Positions 18,766 to 27,799 of a stretch of 38,668 nucleotides of DNA are shown piece by piece. Numbering within the stretch: position 1 is the first letter of the stretch; each line of letters starts with the position of its first letter. The position numbers and the translations under genes were made by a program. Origin of the DNA: Pseudomonadota bacterium (GTDB taxonomy: Bacteria > Pseudomonadota > Alphaproteobacteria > Acetobacterales > Acetobacteraceae); NCBI GenBank assembly GCA_019351895.1, contig JABBOH010000030.1, forward strand, positions 16,240-54,907, read 5' to 3'. The notes beneath the pieces are model-generated. The model did no database searches. It was given only the letters and a program-made list of their open reading frames with translations, and had not been told where the DNA came from.

Positions 18766-19074
18766 TTAACGCGTCAGGATTTTGCTGAAGATGAATCCTG
18801 CCGCGAAGGCGATCAGGAGGCTCGAAAGCGGCTGCTCCTCGACACGCGCGGTCACGGCGTCGGCCGACTTCCGCCCGGTCTCGGAGACCGTCTCGTAGAT
18901 GTCGGACGCACGCCCCGAGAGCTTGTCGGCGGTATCCTGCCCAAACCGATTAGCTTCCCGCATGGCGACCTCCTTCATCTGCTTGATCAGGGCTGCCACA
19001 TCCTGCTTCAGCGCGGCCACGTCGTCGGCGACGCGCTTGGCTTCAGGTCCGGTCGATGATTCTAAGTCGCTCAT
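18766..19074 (-). CDS. DUF883 family (ElaB/YqjD-like) membrane-anchored protein
   Basis: 102 residues. A long amphipathic, probably coiled-coil helix (about 12-80, rich in Lys/Asp/Ala) is followed by a C-terminal transmembrane anchor (LLIAFAAGFIFSKIL). This layout is characteristic of the DUF883 family. ElaB and YqjD in E. coli are inner-membrane proteins that associate with ribosomes in stationary phase. A ribosome binding site (GAGGGG) lies upstream of the ATG. It leads a two-gene unit with the membrane protein downstream. Confidence 0.82.
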   Translation of the reverse strand: MSDLESSTGPEAKRVADDVAALKQDVAALIKQMKEVAMREANRFGQDTADKLSGRASDIYETVSETGRKSADAVTARVEEQPLSSLLIAFAAGFIFSKILTR

Positions 19075-19192
19075 AAAGATGCCCCTCGGTTAAGTTCTGC
19101 GACGGAAACGGCTTACGGGATCGCCCCGGCCTGCCTCTCTGCCGCATGATTTGGGGGGCACACATTAAAAGGCAATAAGCTTCTGCGCCCTC

Positions 19193-20281
19193 TCAGGCGC
19201 TGACCGCGGGCAGGAGCCGCCGCGCCGGCGCCTCCACGACGCAGATGAGCAGCACGGCCAGAACCTGCGTGACCAGCGCCAAGCCTACGAAATCGACGAC
19301 CGGAGCGCCCCCGGCGACGCCGCCCCAAGCCAGCCACGCGGCGAAGACCGACGGCTGCGCGATCACGATGGCGAGCGCCGTGCGCGACCACAGGCGCAGG
19401 ATCGCCTCGCCGGGCAATTGCCAGCTTCGCTCCCGCAACAGGACGCCCGACAGGATCATCAGGAAGCCGATGAAGAAAAGCCCCGGCCCATCCTGGATCG
19501 AGGCGCCCAGCATGACGAGCCAGCCGAGAATGATCGTCGGCCCGCGCACCGCGGCGATGAACGGCAGCGCCCGCAACAGGCTGGCGCAGAGGCAGACGCC
19601 GAAGGCGAAGTCGATCAGCGCCGTCGGTGGCCACATCCAAAGGATCCGGTGCGTGCCGATCTGGAAGCCCATGCCGAAACACATCAGCCCGAGGAACGCG
19701 CCGGCAGCGGGGATGAACGAGTCGCACGTCCACATCAGGTGCAGCAGCATCGGCCAGATCACGGCGCAGACGATCAGCGGCAAAATGACCAGGACCTGCA
19801 CCCGCATCAGCGGATCCTCCCAGGGCGGCACGGCGGCATGCCCGGGCCCCACGAGATGCACCGCCTCCAGCAGCAGAATTCCGAGGACCAGATAGGCGAG
19901 CAGCGGCAGCACCGCCGCGACATAGGTTTGGCGCGCGACATGCCTGTCCCACTCGCGCCACAACCCGCGGCGGAAATGGAAGGCGAGGCAGCCGGCGATG
20001 ATCATGCCGAAGTCCGGCATGTAGCGCGCCTTGTCGAGCGCGAAGCCCGCGAGCGGCGGAAGCCGCGCCGCCACCCCGGCCAGGGGCGGCAGGGAGAGGA
20101 ATTGCCAGAGGAAATAGAACCAGGCGGCCAGCAGCCCGAGCGCCAGCACGCCACCCATGTCGCTGCGGGCCGGGATCGTCTTGTTCTGCCAGCTGACCTC
20201 GGTCGCACCGACCATCTTCGACCCAATCATTTCGCTACCGGACACACCTACCAGACCCGGCCAGCATCGCCAACGTGCCAT
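19193..20281 (-). CDS. Polytopic membrane protein, acyltransferase-3-like
   Basis: 362 residues with about ten hydrophobic segments. The C-terminal end, VTQVLAVLLICVVEAPARRLL, resembles the last helix and E-x-P-A-R-R tail of acyltransferase-3 membrane enzymes, which acylate sugars or glycans. The N-terminal catalytic features of that family are not clear to me, so the assignment is tentative. The start is uncertain: ATGs corresponding to residues 18 and 42 are also possible, the latter directly before the first helix. It is isolated, between DUF883 and tRNA-Val. Confidence 0.6.
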   Translation of the reverse strand: MARWRCWPGLVGVSGSEMIGSKMVGATEVSWQNKTIPARSDMGGVLALGLLAAWFYFLWQFLSLPPLAGVAARLPPLAGFALDKARYMPDFGMIIAGCLAFHFRRGLWREWDRHVARQTYVAAVLPLLAYLVLGILLLEAVHLVGPGHAAVPPWEDPLMRVQVLVILPLIVCAVIWPMLLHLMWTCDSFIPAAGAFLGLMCFGMGFQIGTHRILWMWPPTALIDFAFGVCLCASLLRALPFIAAVRGPTIILGWLVMLGASIQDGPGLFFIGFLMILSGVLLRERSWQLPGEAILRLWSRTALAIVIAQPSVFAAWLAWGGVAGGAPVVDFVGLALVTQVLAVLLICVVEAPARRLLPAVSA

Positions 20282-20364
20282 GCAGTCGGCACGTTCGCGG
20301 CCGCGCGCGGGGGCTTGCTCCGACCCGCGAAAGCCCTTAGAGAACCGGCCTCCGCAGACGGACT

Positions 20365-20439
20365 GGGTGCGTAGCTCAGCGGTAGAGCATCGCCTTCACA
20401 CGGCGGGGGTCACAGGTTCAATCCCTGTCGCACCCACCA
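20365..20439 (+). tRNA. tRNA-Val (anticodon CAC)
   Basis: Cloverleaf folds fully. Acceptor GGGTGCG pairs with CGCACCC. D arm is GCTC/GAGC. The anticodon stem TCGCC/GGCGG encloses loop TTCACAC, with anticodon CAC at 20397-20399. T arm is ACAGG-TTCAATC-CCTGT. The discriminator is A and CCA (20437-20439) is encoded. It reads GUG valine codons. It is convergent with the 632-residue protein gene. Confidence 0.97.
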
Positions 20440-20460
20440 GTTCCGCGACAAAGCCCGCCC

Positions 20461-22359
20461 TCAGAACCCGAACATGTGGTCGAGCGAGAAGCCGCCCCGG
20501 TCGTCCACGAGCCCGTGGTAGCCGAACAGCCGGCAGGTGCGGTCGCGGATGAGCACATAGCCGCGCGGACCGGCGGCCTCCATGAGCGCCCGTGAGAAGA
20601 TGAGGTCCGGTCGCACCAGCGCCGAGCCGGAGCGGGCGATGGCAAGCCCCTCCTCCGCGAGCACGGCGCCCGCGCCGTCATGCAGCACCAGCCGCGTGTC
20701 GGATCGCGCGTGCCACGCGCCCGAGGCCGGGTAGATGAGATGGGAGAAGCTTTGGCGGCCCCCCTCGCCGAGCTTCAGGAACAGTCGCGTGGTGAGGCCC
20801 GGCGGCGGTCCCGAATAGGATTGCGGCTCGCCCTTGTACGTCATCACCGTGTTGAAGATATGCGCGCCGAAGCTCGTTTCGGCGGCATGGGCGCCGTCCC
20901 GCCGCTCGTAGCGCATGAGGGCGTGCAGCCAGCCGTCGGCCTCGCCGCCGTCCCGGAAGTCATAGACCAGATCGGCATGGCCACCGACGGCCTGCAGCGC
21001 GCCGGCCCCCAAGATCTCGTCGAAATCCACCATCACCGCATGGTCGCGCGGCAGGCAGCCGAGGAAGTGCTCGCAGAGCAGCGCGCCCTCGGCGTCGAAG
21101 ACATCGAGGCGCAGCGGCATGGTGCGCGCACTCTCGGCCATCGGCGTCGGCAGCACCTGGCTGCGATACGCGCCGCGCGGCAGGATCGGCAGCGGGAGCA
21201 GAAAGCCGCGCCCAAGCTCCCCAGGCAGCGTACGGATGCCCGGATCGGGCACGAGGTCGGCCCGCTCGACATTCACATGGGCAATGCGCGTGCGGCCCTG
21301 GCGGATGACCTCGTAGCGCGGCCGGACCATGTGCCGCCCGGCCCTCACCTCCACCTGCTCGGGCCAGCGGAGATCCGGGAGCAGTTCGGCCACGTCCACC
21401 GCGCGGCTGGCGAAGGGGCCGATCTCCTCGGCCAGGGCGACCGGCGCATCCCGGCCCATGCGGTCGAGCGCGATCGAGCCGGGCGGTATGGGCGAGCCAT
21501 GGCTGTTCTGGATCCAGAGGATCACCCGCTCATCGGGGCGCGGCGCCGGCAGGCCGGCGTAGCGGTCCGACGGCCAGGCATTGGCGTCATGGGTGCAGGA
21601 GAGGCTCGCCTCGTTCCCCCCGCCGATGGTGTCGAGCGCGTATTTGACGATGTCGTGCCCGGCGACTCCGATGGCATGCAGGAAAAGCTGGCCCGTGAAG
21701 GGGCCGAGGCCGAACCGCGCACGGACCTCCCGGCTGTCGAAGGCGACACCGCCCGCGCCTAATGGCGCCGGCTCCTCCCATTCCGCCATCACCGTGCCGG
21801 CGCCGTCGAACAGGCGCAGCCAGAACCGCACCTCAGTCGCGCCGTAGCCCGCCCAGTAGTTGGCGGTCACGAGACGGGTCGAGAGGCCGTCCGCATCGCG
21901 GAAGAAGGCGAAGTTCATGGCGAAGTTCAGCGGGTCGAGGTAGCGCCGCCGGTTGGTGAGGCGGGCGTCGGGCAGCCGCGCCTCGTCGAGGCTGAGCACG
22001 GCGATGTCCTCGGGCAGAATCGCACGCAGCAGGGCGACGCTGCGGCCCGCATCGAAGCCGGCCACTAGAACGGTCCGTGCTCCGCTCTCCGCGATCTCGG
22101 TCATCGGGCGGGCGACGAGGCCCGCGCGCTCCGTGCCCACCGCGCGTACGTCCTGCACGAACAGGCTTGCGATGGGCAGCGCCGGATACATCGTCAGCAA
22201 GGGACCCGCCACCGCCTCGGGATCGAAGAGCGCAACCGGCCCTTCCGCCGTCAGCCGGGACGCAAGACGGCCGATCGCCTCGGCGGCGAGCGGATGGGCG
22301 AGCGCCTTGTAGAGAACGTTGCCGCCCTTCAGGGCGTCAAAGGTCTGGATGTCGAGCAT
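20461..22359 (-). CDS. Uncharacterised 632-residue protein with internal beta-rich repeats, next to ELM1
   Basis: I do not recognise this family. Residues 1-130 look alpha/beta, with VLVAGFDAGRSVALLRAILP resembling a nucleotide-binding-type fold. A conserved-looking aromatic block follows (LDPLNFAMNFAFFRD, then TRLVTANYWAGYGATEV at 161-177). The rest appears to be beta-sandwich-like modules. A similar segment recurs three times: FDGAGTVMAEW (184-194), FDAEGALLCEH (421-431) and HDGAGAVLAEE (560-570), and a looser fourth region lies around 278-330. No signal peptide or transmembrane segment is visible, so a cytoplasmic protein is inferred. It follows the ELM1-family gene by 45 bases on the same strand and is probably co-transcribed. 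Confidence 0.85.
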   Translation of the reverse strand: MLDIQTFDALKGGNVLYKALAHPLAAEAIGRLASRLTAEGPVALFDPEAVAGPLLTMYPALPIASLFVQDVRAVGTERAGLVARPMTEIAESGARTVLVAGFDAGRSVALLRAILPEDIAVLSLDEARLPDARLTNRRRYLDPLNFAMNFAFFRDADGLSTRLVTANYWAGYGATEVRFWLRLFDGAGTVMAEWEEPAPLGAGGVAFDSREVRARFGLGPFTGQLFLHAIGVAGHDIVKYALDTIGGGNEASLSCTHDANAWPSDRYAGLPAPRPDERVILWIQNSHGSPIPPGSIALDRMGRDAPVALAEEIGPFASRAVDVAELLPDLRWPEQVEVRAGRHMVRPRYEVIRQGRTRIAHVNVERADLVPDPGIRTLPGELGRGFLLPLPILPRGAYRSQVLPTPMAESARTMPLRLDVFDAEGALLCEHFLGCLPRDHAVMVDFDEILGAGALQAVGGHADLVYDFRDGGEADGWLHALMRYERRDGAHAAETSFGAHIFNTVMTYKGEPQSYSGPPPGLTTRLFLKLGEGGRQSFSHLIYPASGAWHARSDTRLVLHDGAGAVLAEEGLAIARSGSALVRPDLIFSRALMEAAGPRGYVLIRDRTCRLFGYHGLVDDRGGFSLDHMFGF

Positions 22360-22404
22360 CGGTCGAACAACTGCCTGCCGTGAAAACCATAATAGACGGG
22401 AATT

Positions 22405-23379
22405 TTAGAAACCCAGCCTGCGCCGCATCTCCTGCGCCGCTTCGGCGGTATCGTCCAGGGGGAGGACCGGCCAATGCTCATAGCGACCAAGGAAGGGCCT
22501 GACGCGGCCCGAGGCGATCATCGCATCGGTGAAAAGCCCGATCCGGCGGGACCGGCCGGGCAGCGGCGCCAGCATGACCGGCGCATGCGTCGCCGCAGCC
22601 TCCGACACCATCGAGACGGAATCGATCGTCGCCACGATCATGTCGGCGAGCGCCAGCATGCCGTAATAAGGGTTCTCGCCCGCGCCGTCCCAGACGAACG
22701 CCCCGCGCGGACCAAGTTGCTGCTGGAACACCGCAGTCGCCTTGGGATCGGTGCGCCGCGACGGGGTGAGCATGAGGCCGACATGGTCGAGTTCCATCAT
22801 CCCGGCGAGCGACCCCGCGAGGCTCCCGGCGACCGGCGCATCGAGCCGGAAGCGGCCATTGGTGCCGCCGACGAGCACCGCGACCAGCGGGCGCGGCAGA
22901 TGGGCGAAGGCCGGGCGCCACTGCTCGGCGGCCGCGGCAAGCCGTTCGGGGGATGCGCGGTGCAACGCGGTTCGGGTGACGATGACATTGGGGCCTGTCA
23001 CCTCGTCGTGCCGGTTCACGACGATGAGGTCGAAGCGCTCGAGCGCCATGCGCGGGTGCTGCACGTGCACCACACGCCGGTCCGGACCGCGAAGCGCCGC
23101 GCCGACGGCGCCCGCCATGCCGCCGCAACTCAGCAGAAGGCCCGGCCATGGTCCGGCCAGCGCATCGCGTTCGACCGCGCGCAACGGCCAGGGCCAGCGC
23201 GGCGCCGAGACGTGGTTCCAGGGCCAGCGGGCCTTCAGCGTGCGCAGACGCGGTGCCAGACCCGCCGCCTCCGCGAGCCCGAGAGCCTGCGCCTGCAGCC
23301 CGGCGTATGGTTCGCTCAAAATCCAGGTGGACGGCGAGGCACCCAACGGTGCGGCAGGCTCGGGCGCCGGAGATGACAT
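22405..23379 (-). CDS. Mitochondrial fission ELM1-family protein (DUF1022)
   Basis: 324 residues from the ATG at 23379. The family is named after plant ELM1 but is widespread in alphaproteobacteria. It has a GT-B glycosyltransferase-like fold of unknown bacterial function. Typical features seen: an N-terminal WILSEPYAGLQAQALGLAEA segment; LLSCGGMAGAVGAAL; VHVQHPRMALERFDLIVVNRHDE; VLVGGTNGRF (nucleotide-sugar-type loop); LMLTPSRRTD; and a C-terminal ADMIVATIDSVSMVSEAAATH block resembling the donor-binding part of GT-B enzymes. It is divergent from argE (about 110 bases) and precedes the 632-residue gene by 45 bases. Confidence 0.88.
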   Translation of the reverse strand: MSSPAPEPAAPLGASPSTWILSEPYAGLQAQALGLAEAAGLAPRLRTLKARWPWNHVSAPRWPWPLRAVERDALAGPWPGLLLSCGGMAGAVGAALRGPDRRVVHVQHPRMALERFDLIVVNRHDEVTGPNVIVTRTALHRASPERLAAAAEQWRPAFAHLPRPLVAVLVGGTNGRFRLDAPVAGSLAGSLAGMMELDHVGLMLTPSRRTDPKATAVFQQQLGPRGAFVWDGAGENPYYGMLALADMIVATIDSVSMVSEAAATHAPVMLAPLPGRSRRIGLFTDAMIASGRVRPFLGRYEHWPVLPLDDTAEAAQEMRRRLGF

Positions 23380-23488
23380 CCCGGCCTTGTGATGCCCAGC
23401 CGGCGCCACGTCAACGCTTCGGCATTTCGGAGCGGATCCGTGCGATCCCCGGTTGCCGCGCCCAACGGCCGCTATAGGATTGCCGGTT

Positions 23489-24691
23489 ATGCGCAAAGAA
23501 CCGATTGCAGATGTCCTGAGCGAGCGCCCCGCGGACGCCCCGATCACCACGGTCGCCATGCTGGCGAAGCTCATTTCCTTCGATACGACCAGCCGGAACA
23601 CCAACCTGCAGCTGATCGCCTTCGTGGCCGACTACCTCGATGGGCTCAGGGTACCCTTCCGCCTGAGCCATGACGAGACCGGGGCCAAGGCCAATATCCA
23701 TGCCGTCATCGGCACGCCCGGGCCGGGCGGGCTGGCGCTGTCCGGCCATGTCGACACCGTTCCCGTGGAAGGACAGAACTGGACCAGCGACCCCTTCACC
23801 CTGCGCGCGGAGGGCGGCCGCCTCTATGGCCGGGGTACCGCCGACATGAAGGGCTTCGTCGCCGCCTGCCTCGCGGCCATTCCGGATATCCAGGCCGCCC
23901 GCCTCGCCAAGCCGGTCCACCTGTTCCTGAGCTATGACGAGGAGGTCAGCTGCAACGGCGCCCGCCGGTTGATTGAGGATATCGGGGAAAGCGGCTGGAA
24001 GCCCGACCTCTGTCTGGTGGGCGAGCCGAGCCTGCTGCAGCCGATCACCGGCCACAAGGGGCGGCTCGCGATGCGGGTGACGGTGCGCGGCCGCGCCGGG
24101 CATTCCTCCAACCCCGCGGTCGGCGTGAACGCCGTCGCCGCCGCCGCCGAGGCGGTCAGCTGGATCGCGCGCGACGCCGGGCGCTTTGCCGTCGAAGGTC
24201 CGTTCGTCCCGGGCTACGAGCCGCCGCATTCCACCTGCCATGTCGGCGTCATCGGCGGCGGCGCCGCGATCAACATCATCCCCGACAGCGCGTGGTTCGA
24301 GATGGAGTGGCGCACGGTGCCCGGCGACGACTTCTTCCGCGAGGCCGAACGGCTGCGCGATTATGTCGCCGAGACCATCGAGCCCGCGATGAAGGCCATC
24401 GATCCGGCGGCGGGCTTCACCTTCGAGGTGATGAACTGGATCCCCGGGCTCGCCTTGGATGAGGGGCATGATTTGGCCGACATGGTCCGGCAGGTGACGG
24501 GCGCCAACGGCGCGGGACGGGTGAGCTACGGCACCGAGGCCGGCCTCTACGACGACGCCGGCATCCCCACCATCGTCTGCGGACCCGGCAACATCGCCCA
24601 GGCCCACCAGGGCGACGAATGGATCGCGGAGAGCCAGCTCGCGGCCTGCGACCGGTTCATCCGGCAGATGGCGGAGCGGGCTTGCGGATGA
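23489..24691 (+). CDS. argE: Acetylornithine deacetylase ArgE (M20 metallohydrolase)
   Basis: Hydrolyses N-acetyl-L-ornithine to ornithine and acetate in arginine synthesis; 400 residues, cytoplasmic. M20 motifs are intact: LSGHVDTVP (metal ligand His87 and catalytic-site Asp89), GTADMKG (Asp119), and YDEEVSCNGAR (general base Glu151 and metal ligand Glu152). The dimerisation domain covers about 185-300 (KGRLAMRVTVRGRAGHSSNP). The C-terminal YGTEAGLYDDAG and GPGNIAQAHQ blocks follow. Related M20 enzymes act on other N-acyl amino acids, so specificity is inferred from overall similarity to ArgE. Its stop overlaps the next start. Confidence 0.9.
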   Translation: MRKEPIADVLSERPADAPITTVAMLAKLISFDTTSRNTNLQLIAFVADYLDGLRVPFRLSHDETGAKANIHAVIGTPGPGGLALSGHVDTVPVEGQNWTSDPFTLRAEGGRLYGRGTADMKGFVAACLAAIPDIQAARLAKPVHLFLSYDEEVSCNGARRLIEDIGESGWKPDLCLVGEPSLLQPITGHKGRLAMRVTVRGRAGHSSNPAVGVNAVAAAAEAVSWIARDAGRFAVEGPFVPGYEPPHSTCHVGVIGGGAAINIIPDSAWFEMEWRTVPGDDFFREAERLRDYVAETIEPAMKAIDPAAGFTFEVMNWIPGLALDEGHDLADMVRQVTGANGAGRVSYGTEAGLYDDAGIPTIVCGPGNIAQAHQGDEWIAESQLAACDRFIRQMAERACG

Positions 24692-25665
24692 ACACCACGC
24701 TGCCGCCGGGACCGGCGCCGCTCGCCTTGCCCCATTTCGAGGTGAGGGTGACGCCGCCCGACCTCGCTCCCTGGCTGGAGGGCAACACCGGCGTGCCGGG
24801 CTTCACGACGCGCGACAGCGGCAAGGACGGCCCGCACCTCATCCTCATGGCGCTCATCCACGGCAACGAACTCGCCGGCGCCATTGCGCTCGACCGGTTG
24901 CTGCGCGGCGGGCTCGAGCCCCGGCTCGGGCGGCTCACCTTCGGCTTCGCCAACCTCGCGGCCTTCGCCCGCTTCAATGCCGAGGACCCGGTCGCGTCCC
25001 GCTATGTGGACGAGGACCTCAACCGCGTCTGGGACCGGGTGGCGCTCGACAGCGAGCGGCGTTCGCTCGAACTCGACCGGGCCCGGCAGATGCGACCGCT
25101 GATCGAGACGGCGGATGTGCTGTTCGATCTGCATTCGATGCTGTGGCCATCCGACCCGCTCATCCTGAGCGGGGCGACGGGGCGCGGCCGCGCGCTCGCT
25201 CAGGGCATCGGCGCGCCGGGGCTCGTGGTGGCCGATAACGGCCACGGCAACGGGCGGCGGCTGATCGATTACGAGATCTTCGCCAACCCCACGAGCGGCC
25301 CGATCGCCAATCTCGTCGAAGCCGGACAGCATTGGGAACCCGAGACGGTGGAGACCACGATCCGCGCCATCACCGGCATGCTGCGGCAACTGGAGATGGT
25401 CGCGCCTGACGATCCGCTGCTGCCGCCGCCGGTTCGCATGCCGCGGGTCTTCGCGGAGGTGACGACGGTGGTGACGGCGCGCACGACGGGCTTCGCCTTC
25501 GTCGAGCCCTATCGCGGCGGCGAGATCATCCGGCGGCGCGACACGCTGCTGGCGGTCGATGGGCATACGGATATCCGCACGCCCTACGACAACTGCCTGC
25601 TGGTGATGCCGAGCCTGCGGCCGAGCCGCGGCCATACCGCCGTGCGTCTGGCGCGGCTCGCTTAA
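24688..25665 (+). CDS. Succinylglutamate desuccinylase/aspartoacylase-type zinc hydrolase (AstE family)
   Basis: 325 residues, overlapping argE by four bases (ATGA), so co-expressed. Zinc ligands fit the M14-like AstE/ASPA fold: H58-G-N-E61 (ALIHGNE) and His149 in FDLHSM. The DEDLNR motif (108-113) is the usual substrate-side signature. Members remove acyl groups from acylated amino acids; the substrate here is not determined. Pairing with argE suggests deacylation of an N-acyl amino acid. The right border of the conserved block is here; base composition drops just after its stop. Confidence 0.87.
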   Translation: MNTTLPPGPAPLALPHFEVRVTPPDLAPWLEGNTGVPGFTTRDSGKDGPHLILMALIHGNELAGAIALDRLLRGGLEPRLGRLTFGFANLAAFARFNAEDPVASRYVDEDLNRVWDRVALDSERRSLELDRARQMRPLIETADVLFDLHSMLWPSDPLILSGATGRGRALAQGIGAPGLVVADNGHGNGRRLIDYEIFANPTSGPIANLVEAGQHWEPETVETTIRAITGMLRQLEMVAPDDPLLPPPVRMPRVFAEVTTVVTARTTGFAFVEPYRGGEIIRRRDTLLAVDGHTDIRTPYDNCLLVMPSLRPSRGHTAVRLARLA

Positions 25666-25696
25666 TTCAGTCTGCCGGACGAGCTTGCCAACTAAA

Positions 25697-26593
25697 TCAC
25701 CCGACAGCCCGGGGTTCAGCGCCCGCCGCGCGTACCTCCGTCACAAACGCCCTCACCGCCGCGCCAATTTCGTAGGGCGAATCCTCCTGCAGGAAGTGCC
25801 GCCCCTTGACGGTGACCTCTTTCTGGTTCGGCCATGTCCGGCAAAACTCCCGGACTGGACTGCCTTCGGTGTTGACCGCCCCGGGTTCCCCGCTGATGAA
25901 CAGCTTCGGCAGGGCGCTTTCACTCATCCATTTGCCGTAAGCGCGAACGATCTCTGTCACGTCCTCAGGCTCGCCTTCGATCGGGGCTTGGCGTGGCCAA
26001 ACTAGCGTCGGCAGCCGGGAGACGGGGTCAGGAAACGGGGCCCGATAAGCGGCCATTTCCTCCGCGCTCAGGGTCCGGATCATCGCCCCCGGAAGGACTT
26101 TTTCGATAAAGCCGTTCTGCTCCAGAACGAACTCTTCGCCCGCCTTCGACCGCATCATGCCGAACATGCCGCCACCTTCGCCGAAGGCCCCCCAGGTCAG
26201 CGGCTGGGTGATCGCCTCCATGTAGGCGATTCCAGCGACGTGGTCCGGAAAGCGGTGGGCGCGGTGAAGGCCGAGCGCGGAGCCCCAGTCATGGATGACC
26301 AGGATGACTTTCTTTAAGTTCATGGCGCCGAACCAAGCGTCGAGGTAGCGCGCGTGGTCGATGAGGCGGTAAGAATAGGTTGGCGACCGGTCCGATTTCC
26401 CCATCCCGACGAGGTCCGGCGCAAGGCACCGCCCAAGGTCGCTGACATGCGGGATGATGTTCCGCCAAAGATACGAGGACGTTGGATTGCCGTGCAGGAA
26501 GACGATCGGATCGCCTTCCCCCACGTCGACATAGCTCATCTCGGTGTCAAGAACTTTGACACGCTGCCTTGGATGAGGATCAGAGGCTGTCAT
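25697..26593 (-). CDS. Haloalkane dehalogenase (HLD-II, DhaA-like)
   Basis: Alpha/beta hydrolase that cleaves carbon-halogen bonds to give alcohol, halide and proton. 298 residues, normal size. Catalytic set complete: nucleophile Asp102 in [10 protein letters not shown], halide-binding Asn36 ([10 protein letters not shown]) and Trp103, acid Glu126 (YMEAI, as in DhaA), and base His266 (GRHFLQED). The cap region carries [21 protein letters not shown], like Rhodococcus DhaA. No signal peptide. Its composition is visibly less GC-rich than the flanking conserved genes. The next gene upstream on the same strand is the NmrA-type protein, about 85 bases away. Confidence 0.92.
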   Translation of the reverse strand: MTASDPHPRQRVKVLDTEMSYVDVGEGDPIVFLHGNPTSSYLWRNIIPHVSDLGRCLAPDLVGMGKSDRSPTYSYRLIDHARYLDAWFGAMNLKKVILVIHDWGSALGLHRAHRFPDHVAGIAYMEAITQPLTWGAFGEGGGMFGMMRSKAGEEFVLEQNGFIEKVLPGAMIRTLSAEEMAAYRAPFPDPVSRLPTLVWPRQAPIEGEPEDVTEIVRAYGKWMSESALPKLFISGEPGAVNTEGSPVREFCRTWPNQKEVTVKGRHFLQEDSPYEIGAAVRAFVTEVRAAGAEPRAVG

Positions 26594-26677
26594 GTTTGAC
26601 TCCCGTCAAAGGTTTCTGCCTTTGGGACTGAGCCTTGCGGTCCTGCTGACCGCAAGCACTACCTGAGCGCTTACGCC

Positions 26678-27544
26678 TCAGCTTGATCTGGCAACCGCCT
26701 CTTTCGCGAAGTCCTCGTAGCTGCGCGGGGCGTGCCCCAGGAGCTTCGTCAAGCGCGCGATCTGAAACGATGTCGCGGCAAAACCTTGCGAGTAGAACCC
26801 TTCGAACATCGCCCGAACGTCAAAGACATACCATGCGGGCATCTGCTGCGAGAGTGCCATGGCTTCCCATCTATCCATGTCATGACCGCCGTACTGGATG
26901 GGTTTGTCCAAGAGCTTGCTCCAGAATGCCGCATTGCCGGGACCGGAACGAACGGTGGGTCCAACCAAGTCGTAGGTCTGACCTTCATGGCCTTCCTCGG
27001 TCAGCGAGATCGCGGCGGCTTCCGCAATATCGCGAACGTCCACCATGCTGATCCCATCTTCGCCAAGTGGCAGGGGATAAAGACCCATTCCCGCGATCAC
27101 GGGTTGGATGATTTGAAGTTCGGTCTGCATGTAGCCGTTCGGACGCAAGAAGGTGAACGGAATGCCGCTGTGACTTATCGCGCTTTCGAGGGCCAACTTC
27201 GTCGCCATATGCGGCGAATTCCTCATCGTGTCCGCCTTGTAGACCGAGAGATAGGTGATGTGCTTGACGCCGGCTCGTTGCGCCATCCCGAAGCCGATCA
27301 GTCCCTCCATCAACTCACTCGGACTGACGGCGTTGAGCAGGAAAAGCTTGTCGACGCCCTTGAGCGCGCTAGCGACCGACGCCGGATCGAGCAGATCGCC
27401 TATGGCGACTTCAACTTCTTTGGGATAGGCGCCATCAGCGGGTTGCTTGCGTGTAAAAATGCGGACTTGTGCTCCGCGCTTGATCAGTTCCGGGACGAGG
27501 AATGACCCGACATTCCCTGTCGCGCCCGTGACGAGAATCTTCAT
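26678..27544 (-). CDS. NmrA-type NAD(P)-binding atypical short-chain dehydrogenase
   Basis: 288 residues with the Rossmann start MKILVTGATGNVGSFLVPEL (GxxGxxG dinucleotide site), then YLSVYKAD and a block with FLRPNGYMQTEL and VDVRDIAEAAAISL. This is the layout of the NmrA/SDR_a5 group, which are redox sensors or reductases such as QOR2-type quinone reductases. The classical Y-x-x-x-K pair is not evident, so activity is uncertain. In the lower-GC island, upstream of the dehalogenase on the same strand. Confidence 0.88.
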   Translation of the reverse strand: MKILVTGATGNVGSFLVPELIKRGAQVRIFTRKQPADGAYPKEVEVAIGDLLDPASVASALKGVDKLFLLNAVSPSELMEGLIGFGMAQRAGVKHITYLSVYKADTMRNSPHMATKLALESAISHSGIPFTFLRPNGYMQTELQIIQPVIAGMGLYPLPLGEDGISMVDVRDIAEAAAISLTEEGHEGQTYDLVGPTVRSGPGNAAFWSKLLDKPIQYGGHDMDRWEAMALSQQMPAWYVFDVRAMFEGFYSQGFAATSFQIARLTKLLGHAPRSYEDFAKEAVARSS

Positions 27545-27799
27545 TTTTTATCTCACTCGTGAATGTCTAGTGTTGTGTGAACAGAAGAGAATTAGCCGCC
27601 TCAGCTAAGGCGTGATTTTCCAGCCGTTCGTGACGCGCTTGCCAGCGCCAGCCGAAACCCTACCCGCGATGGTTCCGAAATGGAGCTAATTGCACCGGCC
27701 TCGTTGTCAGGCGCCATGCGGACGCACGCGAAGCGGTATGCTGAAGCAGGCTATCCAGCCTTCGACGCCTGACACGAGGCGCCTCCTTCGAGGGCGATG
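27545..27799. other. Non-coding stretch between NmrA-type gene and VOC pseudogene, with a long inverted repeat
   Basis: About 255 bases without a gene. Two arms, 27699-27713 and 27766-27779, are complementary over 14 of 15 positions (one extra base in the left arm) and are separated by 52 bases. They could fold into a long hairpin. A short palindrome TTAGC-N7-GCTAA (27592-27608) lies about 50 bases before the NmrA gene start and could be an operator. Confidence 0.5.
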
